From assembly GCF_000719135.1 (NCBI RefSeq), contig NZ_JOEK01000005.1, positions 208,355 to 272,354 on the forward strand: DNA of 64,000 bases. Reading direction: 5' to 3'. The position numbers and the translations under genes are program-made. Each line of letters begins with the position of its first letter. The stretch's first letter is position 1. The stretch comes from Streptomyces avicenniae (GTDB lineage Bacteria > Actinomycetota > Actinomycetes > Streptomycetales > Streptomycetaceae). Under the pieces are notes generated by a model. That model was not told where the DNA came from. It saw only the letters and a program-made list of their open reading frames with translations, and made no database searches. This document shows, piece after piece, positions 44,654 through 53,366 of this stretch.

Positions 44654-45778
44654 TCAGAGCTGCACGGCACGTGCCAGCTCGCGCGCGGGGGCGCGGCGGT
44701 ACGCGTGCCCGGCGCCCTGCTCACGCGTCGGGTGCACGCGGTTGGTCAGCAGCACGAGGAGCACGCCGGTCGCCGGGTCGGCCACGACGCTCGTCCCGGT
44801 GAACCCCGAGTGGCCGAACGCGGTGGGCGACGCCAACTCCCCCATCCAGTTCGGCTGGTCGAGCTGCCAGCCCAGGCCGCGCGACGCCTCGGGGCCGAGA
44901 CCGGCGTTCTGCTGCCGCAGCATCTCCCGTACGGACGCGGGCGCCAGGACGCGCCGCCCGCCGTACCCGCCCCCGTTCAGGACCGCCTGCGCCAGGACCG
45001 CGACGTCCCAGGCCGTCGAGAAGAGCCCGGCGTGCCCGGCGACCCCGCCGAGGTGGTACGCGTTCTCGTCGTGCACCGTGCCCCGCACCAGGCCCCTGCC
45101 GGTCCACGGCTGCACCTCGGTCGCGGCGACGCGCGGCAGCAGCCCCGCAGACGGCCGGTAGCCCGTGTCTCTCAACTCCAGCGGCCCGGTGACCAGTTCG
45201 GCCACCAACGCGTCGAGCCCCCGCCCCGTGACCGTCTCGCAGACGGCGCCGAGCGCGATCAGCCCGAGGTCGGAGTACGCGTACCCGGGCCGCAGCGGCT
45301 GCGCGGCGATCGCGCCCAGCCACCCGGCGCGGCCGGGGAACGGCGCCAGGTCGATCACCGGCGGCAGCCCGCTCGTGTGCGTCAGCAGCCCGCGCGCGGT
45401 CATCCCCGGCGCGTCCGGGAAGCCCGGCAGGACGCGGGCCACCGGCGCGTCCAGGTCCAGCGCGCCGCGCTCCGCGAGCGCGACCGCCACCACCGCCGTG
45501 AACAGCTTGGAGACGGACGCCAGGTCGAAGACGGTGCCGCGCCGCGCCGGGACGTCCTCGCCGCCGTACCGCACGGCCGATCCGCCCGCCTCGTGCGCGA
45601 CGACCACGCCGTGCCGCGCGGCCAGGACGACGAAGCCGGGGTACGCGCCCCCGCGCTCGCCGCCGCCCTCCCCCTCGCCGCCGCCCGTCAGGAACGACCG
45701 CGCCGCCGGGACGATCCGCGCCACCCCCGCCGCGTCGAGCCCCGCCTCGTCCGGCGTCCCGTACCGCAGCTCCGTCAT
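44654..45778 (-). CDS. Serine hydrolase (class C beta-lactamase/DD-peptidase fold)
   Basis: This 374-residue beta-lactamase-related protein has the SxxK nucleophile motif S88-V-S-K91 in FDLASVSKLFTA, a YSD variant of the Tyr motif in GYAYSDLGLIALG, and a C-terminal HSGFTGTS. There is no signal peptide, so an esterase or cytoplasmic role is more likely than cell-wall transpeptidation. Its ATG overlaps the stop of the SDR gene (45775-45778). It is last in the series that begins with rex. Confidence 0.87.
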   Translation of the reverse strand: MTELRYGTPDEAGLDAAGVARIVPAARSFLTGGGEGEGGGERGGAYPGFVVLAARHGVVVAHEAGGSAVRYGGEDVPARRGTVFDLASVSKLFTAVVAVALAERGALDLDAPVARVLPGFPDAPGMTARGLLTHTSGLPPVIDLAPFPGRAGWLGAIAAQPLRPGYAYSDLGLIALGAVCETVTGRGLDALVAELVTGPLELRDTGYRPSAGLLPRVAATEVQPWTGRGLVRGTVHDENAYHLGGVAGHAGLFSTAWDVAVLAQAVLNGGGYGGRRVLAPASVREMLRQQNAGLGPEASRGLGWQLDQPNWMGELASPTAFGHSGFTGTSVVADPATGVLLVLLTNRVHPTREQGAGHAYRRAPARELARAVQL

Positions 45779-46533
45779 GCCTCCCGGTGCACCTTCGTGT
45801 TGGACGCCTGCGCGCGCGGGCGCAGCACCAGCAGATCGACGTTCACGTGCGGCGGCCTCGTCACGGCCCACGCGATCGTGTCCGCGACGTCGTCCGCCGT
45901 CAGCGGCTCCGCGACGCCCTGGTACACCTTCGCGGCCTTCTCCGCGTCGCCCCCGAACCGCACCAGCGAGAACTCCTCGGTGCGCACCATCCCCGGCGCG
46001 ATCTCGATCACCCGCACCGGCCGGTCCACGATCTCCAGGCGCAGCGTCTCCGCGAGGACGTGCGCCCCGTGCTTGGCCGCCACGTACCCCGCGCCGCCCT
46101 CGTACGTGCCGTGCCCGGCGGTCGAGGAGACCACCAGGACCGTCCCGGCGCCCGAGGCGGTCAGCGCGGGCAGCAGCGCCTGCGTCACGTTCAGGACGCC
46201 GAGGACGTTGACCTCGTACATCGTGCGCCAGTCGCCCGGGTCGGCGTCCGCGACGCGGTCCATGCCGAGGGCGCCGCCCGCGTTGTTCACGAGCACGTCG
46301 CAGCGCCCCAGCGCGGCGGCGAACGCGTCCACCGCCGCCCGGTCCGTGACGTCCAGCGCGTGCGCGCGCGCCGCGCGGCCCGCGTCCGTCAGCTCGGCGG
46401 CCAGCGCCTCGATCCGCTCGGCACGCCGGGCGGTGAGCACCACCTCGTACCCCTCGGCGGCGAGCCGCCGCGCCGTGGCGGCGCCGATGCCGCTGCTCGC
46501 TCCCGTGACGACGGCGATGGGTGTGTCGGTCAC
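45775..46533 (-). CDS. Short-chain dehydrogenase/reductase
   Basis: This 252-residue NAD(P)-dependent oxidoreductase has the cofactor motif TGASSGIGAATARRLA, NNAG in DVLVNNAGGALG, and catalytic Y-x-x-x-K in GYVAAKHGAHV with Ser in VVSSTAGHG. Arg-rich TARRAER after strand 2 suggests NADP preference. It is 18 bp after the ynfA-like gene and coupled to the serine hydrolase. A specific substrate is not evident; any link to tetrapyrrole metabolism is by position only. Confidence 0.9.
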   Translation of the reverse strand: MTDTPIAVVTGASSGIGAATARRLAAEGYEVVLTARRAERIEALAAELTDAGRAARAHALDVTDRAAVDAFAAALGRCDVLVNNAGGALGMDRVADADPGDWRTMYEVNVLGVLNVTQALLPALTASGAGTVLVVSSTAGHGTYEGGAGYVAAKHGAHVLAETLRLEIVDRPVRVIEIAPGMVRTEEFSLVRFGGDAEKAAKVYQGVAEPLTADDVADTIAWAVTRPPHVNVDLLVLRPRAQASNTKVHREA

Positions 46534-46551
46534 CTGTGTGCCTCCCGTACC

Positions 46552-46887
46552 TCAGTGCTCCCGTGGCACATACATGATGACGGCGACACCTATCAGGCAG
46601 ATGAACGCCCCGACCACGTCCCACCGGTCGGGCCTGAACCCGTCGGCCACCATCCCCCAGGCGAGCGACCCGGCGACGAACACCCCGCCGTACGCGGCGA
46701 GGATGCGGCCGAACTCGGCGTCCGGCTGGAGCGTCGCCACGAAGCCGTACACCCCGAGCGCGACCAGCCCGCCGCCGATCCACAGCCAGCCCCGGTGCTC
46801 CCGCACGCCCTGCCACACCAGCCACGCCCCGCCGATCTCGCACAGCGCGGCCAGCACGAACAGCGCGACCGACCGCGCGACGTTCAC
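46552..46887 (-). CDS. YnfA/UPF0060 small membrane protein
   Basis: This 111-residue protein has four membrane helices and belongs to the YnfA (UPF0060) family, small-multidrug-resistance-like proteins. Visible segments are [39 protein letters not shown], and [33 protein letters not shown] 46887 overlaps the hemB stop (GTGA). A role in export of a toxic cation or intermediate is speculative; its coupling to hemB is a noteworthy context. Confidence 0.87.
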   Translation of the reverse strand: MNVARSVALFVLAALCEIGGAWLVWQGVREHRGWLWIGGGLVALGVYGFVATLQPDAEFGRILAAYGGVFVAGSLAWGMVADGFRPDRWDVVGAFICLIGVAVIMYVPREH

Positions 46888-47873
46888 CCGGCGGCCCGCA
46901 GCCGCTGCGCGAACTCCGTGGCCCAGTAGGTGAGGACCATCCCGGCCCCTGCCCGGCGGAACGCCGTCAGCGTCTCCTCGATCGCCCGCTCCCGGTCCAG
47001 CCAGCCGCGCTCCGCCGCCGCCTCGACCATCGCGTACTCCCCGGAGATCTGGTACACCGCCACGGGCACGGGCGAGACGTCCGCGATCCGCCGCAGCACG
47101 TCGAGGTAGGGCAGGCCGGGCTTCACCATCACCATGTCGGCGCCCTCGGCGAGATCGAGATCCAGCTCCCGCAGGGCCTCCCGCGCGTTCGGCGGGTCCT
47201 GCTGGTACGTCCTGCGGTCGCCCTTGAGCGACGAGTTGACGGCCTCGCGGAACGGCCCGTAGAACGCCGACGCGTACTTCGCCGTGTACGCCAGCACCGC
47301 CGCGTCCTGGTGCCCGGCCGCGTCCAGCGCCCGCCGGATCACGCCGACCTGGCCGTCCATCATGCCGCTGGGGCCCAGCACGTGCGCGCCCGCCTCGGCC
47401 TGCACGACGGCCATCTCCGCGTACCGCAGCAGCGTCGCGTCGTTGTCCACCCGGCCCCGCGCGTCCAGCACACCGCAGTGCCCGTGGTCGGTCACCTCGT
47501 CCAGGCACACGTCGGACATGACGACCAGGTCGTCCCCGACCTCCTCGCGCACGGCCCGCAGGGCCCGCTGGAGGATGCCGTCCGGATCGGTGCCCGGCGT
47601 GCCGACCGCGTCCTTCTTCGCCTCCTCCGGCACCCCGAAGAGCATGATCCCGCCGACCCCGGCCGCAACCGCCTCGGCCGCCGCCTTCCGCAGCGAGTCC
47701 AGGGTGTGCTGGCGCACCCCCGGCATCGTGGAGATGGCGACCGGCTCGGCGATCCCCTCCCGCACGAACGCGGGCAGGATCAGATCAGCCGCGTCCGGCC
47801 GGTGCTCGGCCACCATCCGCCGCATCGCGGGGGTGGTCCGCAGCCGCCGTGGCCGCGCCTGGGGGTAGTTCAT
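46884..47873 (-). CDS. hemB: Porphobilinogen synthase (5-aminolevulinate dehydratase)
   Basis: This 329-residue enzyme condenses two 5-aminolevulinate molecules to porphobilinogen. The two active-site lysines lie in [16 protein letters not shown] and [12 protein letters not shown]; other motifs are [14 protein letters not shown] and [14 protein letters not shown]. It follows the hemD/cobA fusion by 42 bp and its stop is coupled to the ynfA-like gene. It is probably part of the Rex-controlled transcript or a sub-operon. Confidence 0.97.
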   Translation of the reverse strand: MNYPQARPRRLRTTPAMRRMVAEHRPDAADLILPAFVREGIAEPVAISTMPGVRQHTLDSLRKAAAEAVAAGVGGIMLFGVPEEAKKDAVGTPGTDPDGILQRALRAVREEVGDDLVVMSDVCLDEVTDHGHCGVLDARGRVDNDATLLRYAEMAVVQAEAGAHVLGPSGMMDGQVGVIRRALDAAGHQDAAVLAYTAKYASAFYGPFREAVNSSLKGDRRTYQQDPPNAREALRELDLDLAEGADMVMVKPGLPYLDVLRRIADVSPVPVAVYQISGEYAMVEAAAERGWLDRERAIEETLTAFRRAGAGMVLTYWATEFAQRLRAAG

Positions 47874-47915
47874 GACGTCCTCTCACGCGCCCGCGCGGCG
47901 CGCCCGCACCCCGTG

Positions 47916-49586
47916 TCACGGGGTACGGGTACGCCTGCGCTGCGGGCGCTTCTCGCTCGGCCGCTTCAGCGCCTCACCGGCCTCAAGGGCCGCGAGCCGC
48001 CGGTCCGCACCGTACTGTGCCAGGGCCTCGGTCAGCTTGTGCACCGAGGGCTCGGGCGCCATCACATCGACGCGCAGGCCGTGTTCCTCCGCGGTCCGCG
48101 CGGTCGCCGGGCCGATGCAGGCGATCACCGTCACGTTGTGCGGCTTGCCCGCGATGCCGACGAGGTTGCGCACCGTGCTCGACGACGTGAACAGCACCGC
48201 GTCGAAGCCGCCGCCCTTGATGGCCTCCCGCGTCTCGGCGGGCGGCGGCGAGGCGCGCACCGTCCGGTAGGCGGTCACGTCGTCCACCTCCCAGCCCAGC
48301 TCGACCAGGCCCGCCACCAGCGTCTCGGTGGCGATGTCGGCGCGCGGCAGGAACACACGGTCGATGGGGTCGAAGACCGGGTCGTAGGGCGGCCAGTCCT
48401 CCAGCAGCCCGGCGGCCGACTGCTCGCCGCTCGGCACCAGGTCGGGCCGTACGCCGAACGTCCGCAGCGCCCGCGCCGTCTGCTCGCCGACGGCCGCCAC
48501 CTTGATCCCGGCGAACGCCCGCGCGTCGAGCCCGTACTCCTCGAACTTCTCGCGGATGGCCCGCACCGCGTTGACCGAGGTGAAGGCGATCCACTCGTAG
48601 CGGCCGGTGACCAGGCCCTTGACCGCACGGTCCATCTGCTGCGGCGTGCGCGGCGGCTCCACGGCGATCGTCGGCACCTCGCTCGGCACCGCGCCGTAGG
48701 AGCGCAGCTGCTCGGAGAGCGACGCGGCCTGCTCCTTGGTGCGCGGCACGAGGACCTGCCAGCCGAAGAGCGGCTTGGACTCGAACCACGACAGCCGCTC
48801 ACGGCGGTCGGCCGCGCCCCCGGCGCCCACGACCGCTATCACCGGCCGGTCGCCCTCGGGCGAGGGCAGCACCTTGGCGGACTTCAGCGTCCGCTCGACC
48901 GTGCCGAGCGTCGCCGACCAGGTGCGCTGCCGTGTGGTGGTGCCCGCGACGGTGACGGACAGCGGGGTGTCGGGCTTGCGTCCGGCCGCGATCAGCCGCG
49001 CCGCCGTGACGCCGACCGCCTCCAGCGAGGTGCTGACGACGACGGTCGCGTCGGAGGCGCCGACCTCGTTCCAGCAGCGGTCGTCCGCCGTGGGGCCGTC
49101 CACGAAGCGCACGTCGCCGCCCTCGGGGTGCCGCAGCGGCACCCCCGCGTAGGCGGCCACGCCCACCGCGTGGGAGATCCCGGGGACGACCTCGAAGACG
49201 ATGCCCTCGGCGGCGAGCGCCAGCATGTCGGCGGCCGTGTCCGTGTCGAGGCCGGGGTCACCGGCGACCGCACGGACGACCCGGCTGCCGGAGCGCGCGG
49301 CCCGCATGACAAGATCGGCGACATCACCGGCGACGGCCGCCGCGGCCTGCAACGGCGTGGCCGTCTCCGGCCGTACGTGCTCGCGGACGACCTCGAACGC
49401 CTCGGGGTCCGCGATCAGCACGTCGGCCTGCCGCAGCGCGTCAACGGCGCGCAACGTCAGCAGACCCGGGTCACCGGGTCCCGCTCCGAGGAAGGTGACG
49501 TGCCCGAGGGCCGTGTGGACTTCGCCTGCCGGCTTCGCGGTGACGTGCGGCTGGGCGCGTGTGGTGCGTGCGGCGGTGGGGCTCAA
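47916..49586 (-). CDS. Uroporphyrinogen-III C-methyltransferase / uroporphyrinogen-III synthase fusion
   Basis: This 556-residue fusion has two parts. Residues about 25-265 form a tetrapyrrole methylase (CobA/SUMT: VTFLGAGPGDPGLLTLRAVDAL and VVPGISHAVGVAAYAGVPL). Residues about 285-530 form uroporphyrinogen-III synthase (HemD: VLVPRTKEQAASLSEQL, WIAFTSVNAVRAIREKF, ACIGPATARTAEEHGLRVDV). It closes the macrocycle and starts the sirohaem/cobalamin branch in one polypeptide. The start is TTG 49586, which overlaps the hemC stop as TTGA and has GGGAG upstream; no ATG or GTG fits the family start better. This is the hemD/cobA gene of the hemACD operon. Confidence 0.93.
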   Translation of the reverse strand: MSPTAARTTRAQPHVTAKPAGEVHTALGHVTFLGAGPGDPGLLTLRAVDALRQADVLIADPEAFEVVREHVRPETATPLQAAAAVAGDVADLVMRAARSGSRVVRAVAGDPGLDTDTAADMLALAAEGIVFEVVPGISHAVGVAAYAGVPLRHPEGGDVRFVDGPTADDRCWNEVGASDATVVVSTSLEAVGVTAARLIAAGRKPDTPLSVTVAGTTTRQRTWSATLGTVERTLKSAKVLPSPEGDRPVIAVVGAGGAADRRERLSWFESKPLFGWQVLVPRTKEQAASLSEQLRSYGAVPSEVPTIAVEPPRTPQQMDRAVKGLVTGRYEWIAFTSVNAVRAIREKFEEYGLDARAFAGIKVAAVGEQTARALRTFGVRPDLVPSGEQSAAGLLEDWPPYDPVFDPIDRVFLPRADIATETLVAGLVELGWEVDDVTAYRTVRASPPPAETREAIKGGGFDAVLFTSSSTVRNLVGIAGKPHNVTVIACIGPATARTAEEHGLRVDVMAPEPSVHKLTEALAQYGADRRLAALEAGEALKRPSEKRPQRRRTRTP

Positions 49587-50560
49587 TGTTCTCGCTCCCC
49601 CATCAGACCGGCCGCGCCCTTCGCGAGCATCTCCTCGGCGAGCGCGCGGCCGACGGCCGCCGCCTCCCCGGGGGACGCCGGCAGGGGACCGGTGGTGGAC
49701 AGCTGGACCAGCGTCGTGCCGTCGGTGGTGCCGACGGCGCCGCGCAGGCGCAGTTCGGTGACGTATCGCCCGCCGTCCCCCGGGAGCACGTCCGCGTACG
49801 CGCCCACGGGCGCGCTGCAGCCGGCTTCGAGGGTGGCGAGCACGGTGCGCTCGGCCGTCACGGCGATCCGGGTGTGCGGGTCGTCGAGAGCGGCGAGACG
49901 TGTGACGAGGTCCGCGTCGGACGCGGCGCACTCGACGGCCAGTGCCCCCTGGCCGGGGGCGGGCAGCATGATGTCGGGGGAGAGCGCCTCGCTGATCTCC
50001 CCCGCGCGTCCGAGGCGGTGCAGCCCCGCGGCGGCGAGCACGACGGCGTCGAGTTCGCCGGAGCGTACGTACCCGATCCGCGTATCGACGTTCCCGCGGA
50101 TCGGGACCGTCTCCACGGCCCTGCCGAGGGAGCGCGCCCAGGCGGCCAGCTGCGCCGCGCGGCGCGGCGAGCCGGTGCCTATGCGTACGGGGCCTTCCGC
50201 GGTGAGCCGCTCGAACGTCAGGCCGTCGCGGGCGACGAGGACGTCGCGCGGGTCGGCGCGCGTCGGCAGCGCGGCGAGCGTCAGGCCCTCGGGCTCGGCG
50301 GTGGGCAGGTCCTTCAGGGAGTGCACCGCGAGGTCGATCTCACCGGCGAGCAGCGCGTCGCGCAGCGCCGAGACGAAGACGCCGGTGCCGCCGATGCTGG
50401 CGAGCGCCTCGCGGGAGACGTCGCCGTAGGTGGTGATCTCGACCAGGTCCACGGGGCGGCCGGTGAGCCGGGAGACCTGTTCGGCGACGCCCCCCGACTG
50501 TGCCATGGCGAGCTGGGAGCGCCGCGTGCCGAGCCGCAGGGGCCGGTGCGTCGCGTTCAT
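49583..50560 (-). CDS. hemC: Hydroxymethylbilane synthase (porphobilinogen deaminase)
   Basis: This 325-residue enzyme polymerises four porphobilinogens to hydroxymethylbilane. The dipyrromethane cofactor Cys is in LEAGCSAPVGAYAD; other motifs are LRLGTRRSQLAMAQS, VHSLKDLPT and IGTGSPRRAAQL. Its ATG overlaps the hemA stop (ATGA) and its own stop overlaps the TTG of the next gene, so translation is coupled on both sides. Confidence 0.97.
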   Translation of the reverse strand: MNATHRPLRLGTRRSQLAMAQSGGVAEQVSRLTGRPVDLVEITTYGDVSREALASIGGTGVFVSALRDALLAGEIDLAVHSLKDLPTAEPEGLTLAALPTRADPRDVLVARDGLTFERLTAEGPVRIGTGSPRRAAQLAAWARSLGRAVETVPIRGNVDTRIGYVRSGELDAVVLAAAGLHRLGRAGEISEALSPDIMLPAPGQGALAVECAASDADLVTRLAALDDPHTRIAVTAERTVLATLEAGCSAPVGAYADVLPGDGGRYVTELRLRGAVGTTDGTTLVQLSTTGPLPASPGEAAAVGRALAEEMLAKGAAGLMGEREH

Positions 50561-52020
50561 GACCGCTCCTGTTCCGGGTGAGCGTGGTGGGCGAACGGGA
50601 CGTGTCCCGCGAGGATGTCGGCGCCGAGGGTGTCCGCGCCGAAGGGGTCGGCCGTGACGCTGTCCGCGCCCGACAGGTCGAACAGCTGCCGCAGGGCCGC
50701 CGCATAGTAGGCGCCGCCCGGCTCGCCCGCCAGTTCCTTGACGCGCACGGTCGGCGAGTGCAGGAGTTTGTCCACGACGCGGCGGACGGTCCTGGTGATC
50801 TCGGCCCGCTCCTTGTCGTCGAGCCCCGGCAGCCTGCCGTGCAGCCTGGTCAGCTCGGCGGCGACGACGTCGGCGGCCATGGCGCGCAGGGCGACGACGG
50901 TGGGCGTGATGTGCGCGGCGTGCCGGGCGGCGCGGAAGGCGGCGACCTCCTCGGCGACGATCTGCCGCACGGCGTCCACGTCGGCGGCCATCGGCGCGTC
51001 GGCAGAGGCGGCGGCGAGCGACTCGATGTCCACGAGCCGGACGCCGGTGAGGCCGTGCACGTCGGCGTCCACGTCGCGGGGCATCGCGAGGTCGAGGACG
51101 GCCAGTTCCGGCGCCGGGTCGGCGTGCCCCTCGACGGCGGGGCAGGGCCGGGCGGCGGCGCGGCGGGCGCGTTCGCGCAGGGCTCCGGCGACGGCGTCGG
51201 CGGTCAGCACGAGGCCGGTGGCGCCCGTACAGGACACGACGATGTCGGCCAGGGCCAGTTCGGCGGCCACGGAGATCGCGTTGATGGGGACGGCGCGGGC
51301 GCGGGTGGCGTCCTCGCCCGCGCTCAGGGCGGTGGCGAGGCGGTCGGCGCGCTCCAGGGTCCTGTTGGCGATCACCAGTTCGGACACACCGGCGCGGGCC
51401 AGGGTCGTCGCGGCCAGGGAGGACATGGAACCGGCGCCGATCACCAGGGCGCGGCGCCCACGCGGCCAGTCGCCGCCGCCGCGCGGCGCGAGCTGGTCGA
51501 GGCCGACGGTGACGAGCGACTGCCCGGCGCGGTCGATGGCGGTCTCGCTGTGGGCCCGCTTGCCGACGCGCAGCGCCTGCTGGAAGAGGTCGTTGAGGAG
51601 ACGGCCCGCCGAGTGCTCGTCCTGCGCGAGGGCGAGGGCCGCCTTGATCTGGCCGAGGATCTGCCCCTCGCCGATGACCATCGAGTCGAGCCCGCAGGCG
51701 ACGTCGAACAGGTGCTGGACGGCGTCGTCCTCGTGGTGCCGGTAGAGGTAGGGCGCCAGGTCCTCCGCGGGGACGCCGCTGTGCCGCGCCAGGAGCGCGA
51801 GGAGGCCGTCGGCGCCGTGGTGGAACCGCTCCACCACCGCGTACAGCTCGATGCGGTTGCAGGTGGACAGGACCGCGGCCTCGACGGCGGGCGGCGTGTC
51901 CGTCCCCGCGCCCAGCGCGGCGTGCAGCAGCGCGGGCCGCTCCCCCGGCGCGAGCGCGGCGCGCTCCAGCAGGCTGACGGGCGCGCTGCGGTGACTGATG
52001 CCGATGACCAGCAGCGTCAT
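50557..52020 (-). CDS. hemA: Glutamyl-tRNA reductase
   Basis: This 487-residue enzyme makes glutamate-1-semialdehyde from glutamyl-tRNA with NADPH, the committed step of tetrapyrrole synthesis. The nucleophilic Cys lies in LSTCNRIELYAVVERF, the substrate His in the N-terminal ISHRSAPVSLLE, and the NADPH domain contains ALVIGAGSMSSLAATTL. An inserted Ala/Arg-rich segment (about 285-310, ERARRAAARPCPAVEG) is longer than in E. coli HemA. The ATG overlaps the rex stop. It is expected to be induced when Rex is released at high NADH/NAD+. Confidence 0.96.
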   Translation of the reverse strand: MTLLVIGISHRSAPVSLLERAALAPGERPALLHAALGAGTDTPPAVEAAVLSTCNRIELYAVVERFHHGADGLLALLARHSGVPAEDLAPYLYRHHEDDAVQHLFDVACGLDSMVIGEGQILGQIKAALALAQDEHSAGRLLNDLFQQALRVGKRAHSETAIDRAGQSLVTVGLDQLAPRGGGDWPRGRRALVIGAGSMSSLAATTLARAGVSELVIANRTLERADRLATALSAGEDATRARAVPINAISVAAELALADIVVSCTGATGLVLTADAVAGALRERARRAAARPCPAVEGHADPAPELAVLDLAMPRDVDADVHGLTGVRLVDIESLAAASADAPMAADVDAVRQIVAEEVAAFRAARHAAHITPTVVALRAMAADVVAAELTRLHGRLPGLDDKERAEITRTVRRVVDKLLHSPTVRVKELAGEPGGAYYAAALRQLFDLSGADSVTADPFGADTLGADILAGHVPFAHHAHPEQERS

Positions 52021-52742
52021 GCGGGCATCACCGCCTGCTCGCCGTCCCCGGGCTCGCGGCCGACCTGCCCGCCCATCTCCTCGGCGGCCTTGCGCTGCTC
52101 GTGGAAGGCGAGGATCTGGAGCTCGATGGAGAGGTCCACCTTCCGCACGTCCACGCCCTCGGGCACGGTCAGCACGGTCGGGGCGAAGTTGAGGATCGAC
52201 GTCACCCCGGCCGCGACGAGCCGTTCGCACACCTGCTGGGCGGCGCCGCCCGGTGTGGTGATGACGCCGATGGAGACGCCGCCCGTGTGGATGATCGTCT
52301 CCAGGTCGTCCACGTGCTGCACGGCGATGCCCGCGACCTGCTTGCCGGTCATCGCGGGGTCGGCGTCGATCAGCGCGGCGACCCGGAAGCCGCGGGAGGC
52401 GAAGCCGCCGTAGTTGGCTAGGGCGGCGCCCAGGTTGCCGATGCCGACGATGACGACAGGCCAGTCCTGGGTGAGCCCGAGTTCGCGGGAGATCTGGTAG
52501 ACGAGATACTCGACGTCGTAGCCGACGCCCCGGGTGCCGTAGCTGCCGAGGTAGGAGAAGTCCTTGCGGAGCTTGGCCGAGTTGACGCCCGCGGCGCTCG
52601 CCAGTTCCTCCGAGGACACCGTGGGGACCGAACGCTCCGAGAGCGCGGTCAGTGCCCGCAGGTACAGCGGGAGCCGGGCGACGGTAGCCTCGGGGATTCC
52701 CCGGCTACGGGTCGCCGGTCGGTGTTGTCGGCCAGTTGCCAC
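52017..52742 (-). CDS. rex: Redox-sensing repressor Rex
   Basis: This 241-residue NADH-responsive repressor has an N-terminal winged helix (RLPLYLRALTALSERSVPTV through NSAKLRKDFSYLGSYGTRGVGY), a Rossmann domain with VVIVGIGNLGAALANY, and a domain-swapping C-terminal helix. GTG 52742 is supported by CAGGAG and gives the Streptomyces-type basic N-terminus. It heads the rex-hemA-hemC-hemD chain with 4-bp overlaps, and its operator lies about 93 bp upstream. High NADH releases it, raising haem synthesis. Confidence 0.96.
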   Translation of the reverse strand: MATGRQHRPATRSRGIPEATVARLPLYLRALTALSERSVPTVSSEELASAAGVNSAKLRKDFSYLGSYGTRGVGYDVEYLVYQISRELGLTQDWPVVIVGIGNLGAALANYGGFASRGFRVAALIDADPAMTGKQVAGIAVQHVDDLETIIHTGGVSIGVITTPGGAAQQVCERLVAAGVTSILNFAPTVLTVPEGVDVRKVDLSIELQILAFHEQRKAAEEMGGQVGREPGDGEQAVMPA

Positions 52743-52834
52743 GGTGCTCCTGCCGGTCGGGCCAAGCGGAGGGCGGGCGCCCCTGGCGCGCGAGCGTGCA
52801 CCGGGGCCGTTCCGTCGTGACCAGGCTATGTCTT

Positions 52835-52850
52835 TGTGAACGCGTGCACA
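52835..52850. promoter_or_regulatory. Rex operator (ROP)
   Basis: TGTGAACGCGTGCACA matches the Streptomyces Rex consensus TGTGAACGCGTTCACA at all but one position (T to G in the right half). It lies upstream of rex, implying autoregulation of rex-hemACD. Confidence 0.92.
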
Positions 52851-52977
52851 AAGATGGTGTCCATTTTGTCCGCCCAAAGTGACCGGTGCCACACGGATCA
52901 ACGGGGACACCGGGCCACTCTCCTCACGATTGCCTCACGGGCGGATAAAACGACGTCGTAGCGTAATCCAAACCGGG

Positions 52978-53283
52978 TCAAGCCGCCAAAGCGCGCCGCA
53001 ACCGCCCCGCGTCCACCCGCCAGAAGTCGTGCTGCTCGCCGTCCACGAGGACCACGGGGATCTGCTCCTGGTAGAGCCGGTGCAGCTCCGCGTCGGCCGT
53101 GATGTCCTTCTCCTCCCAGGCCGCGCCCGTCTCGGCGCACACCGCCGCGACCACGGCGCGGGCGTCGTCGCACAGGTGGCAGCCGGGGCGGCCGATCAGG
53201 GTGACGAGCCGGTCTGCGGGCGCCACGGCGGGACGCGTGGCGCCGGTGGAACGGTCGCGGCGCGGGCGGAGCAAGGGAGTCAT
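52978..53283 (-). CDS. Glutaredoxin-like protein
   Basis: This 101-residue thioredoxin-fold protein of the glutaredoxin-like DUF836 group has the redox motif CHLC in VTLIGRPGCHLCDDARAV and a cis-Pro region in EQIPVVLVDGEQHDFW. The N-terminal 20 residues are basic and probably disordered. ATG 53283 is used; an in-frame ATG 9 bp upstream is possible. It lies between the Rex operator region and the HAD gene. A cytoplasmic dithiol exchange role is likely, with unknown partner. Confidence 0.85.
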   Translation of the reverse strand: MTPLLRPRRDRSTGATRPAVAPADRLVTLIGRPGCHLCDDARAVVAAVCAETGAAWEEKDITADAELHRLYQEQIPVVLVDGEQHDFWRVDAGRLRRALAA

Positions 53284-53366
53284 GGGGCCCATTGTGCCGC
53301 GCGGGAGCCCCGTATGGTCATGCCCACGCAACCAGGACTTCCCGGGGCGGTGGCTATGCTCGACGC

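Noticed and set aside
47310..50429. 1039-residue ORF on the plus strand opposite hemB/hemD/hemC
   Set aside because: The genes on the other strand have clear catalytic motifs; this frame has none and a His/Arg/Gly-rich composition.
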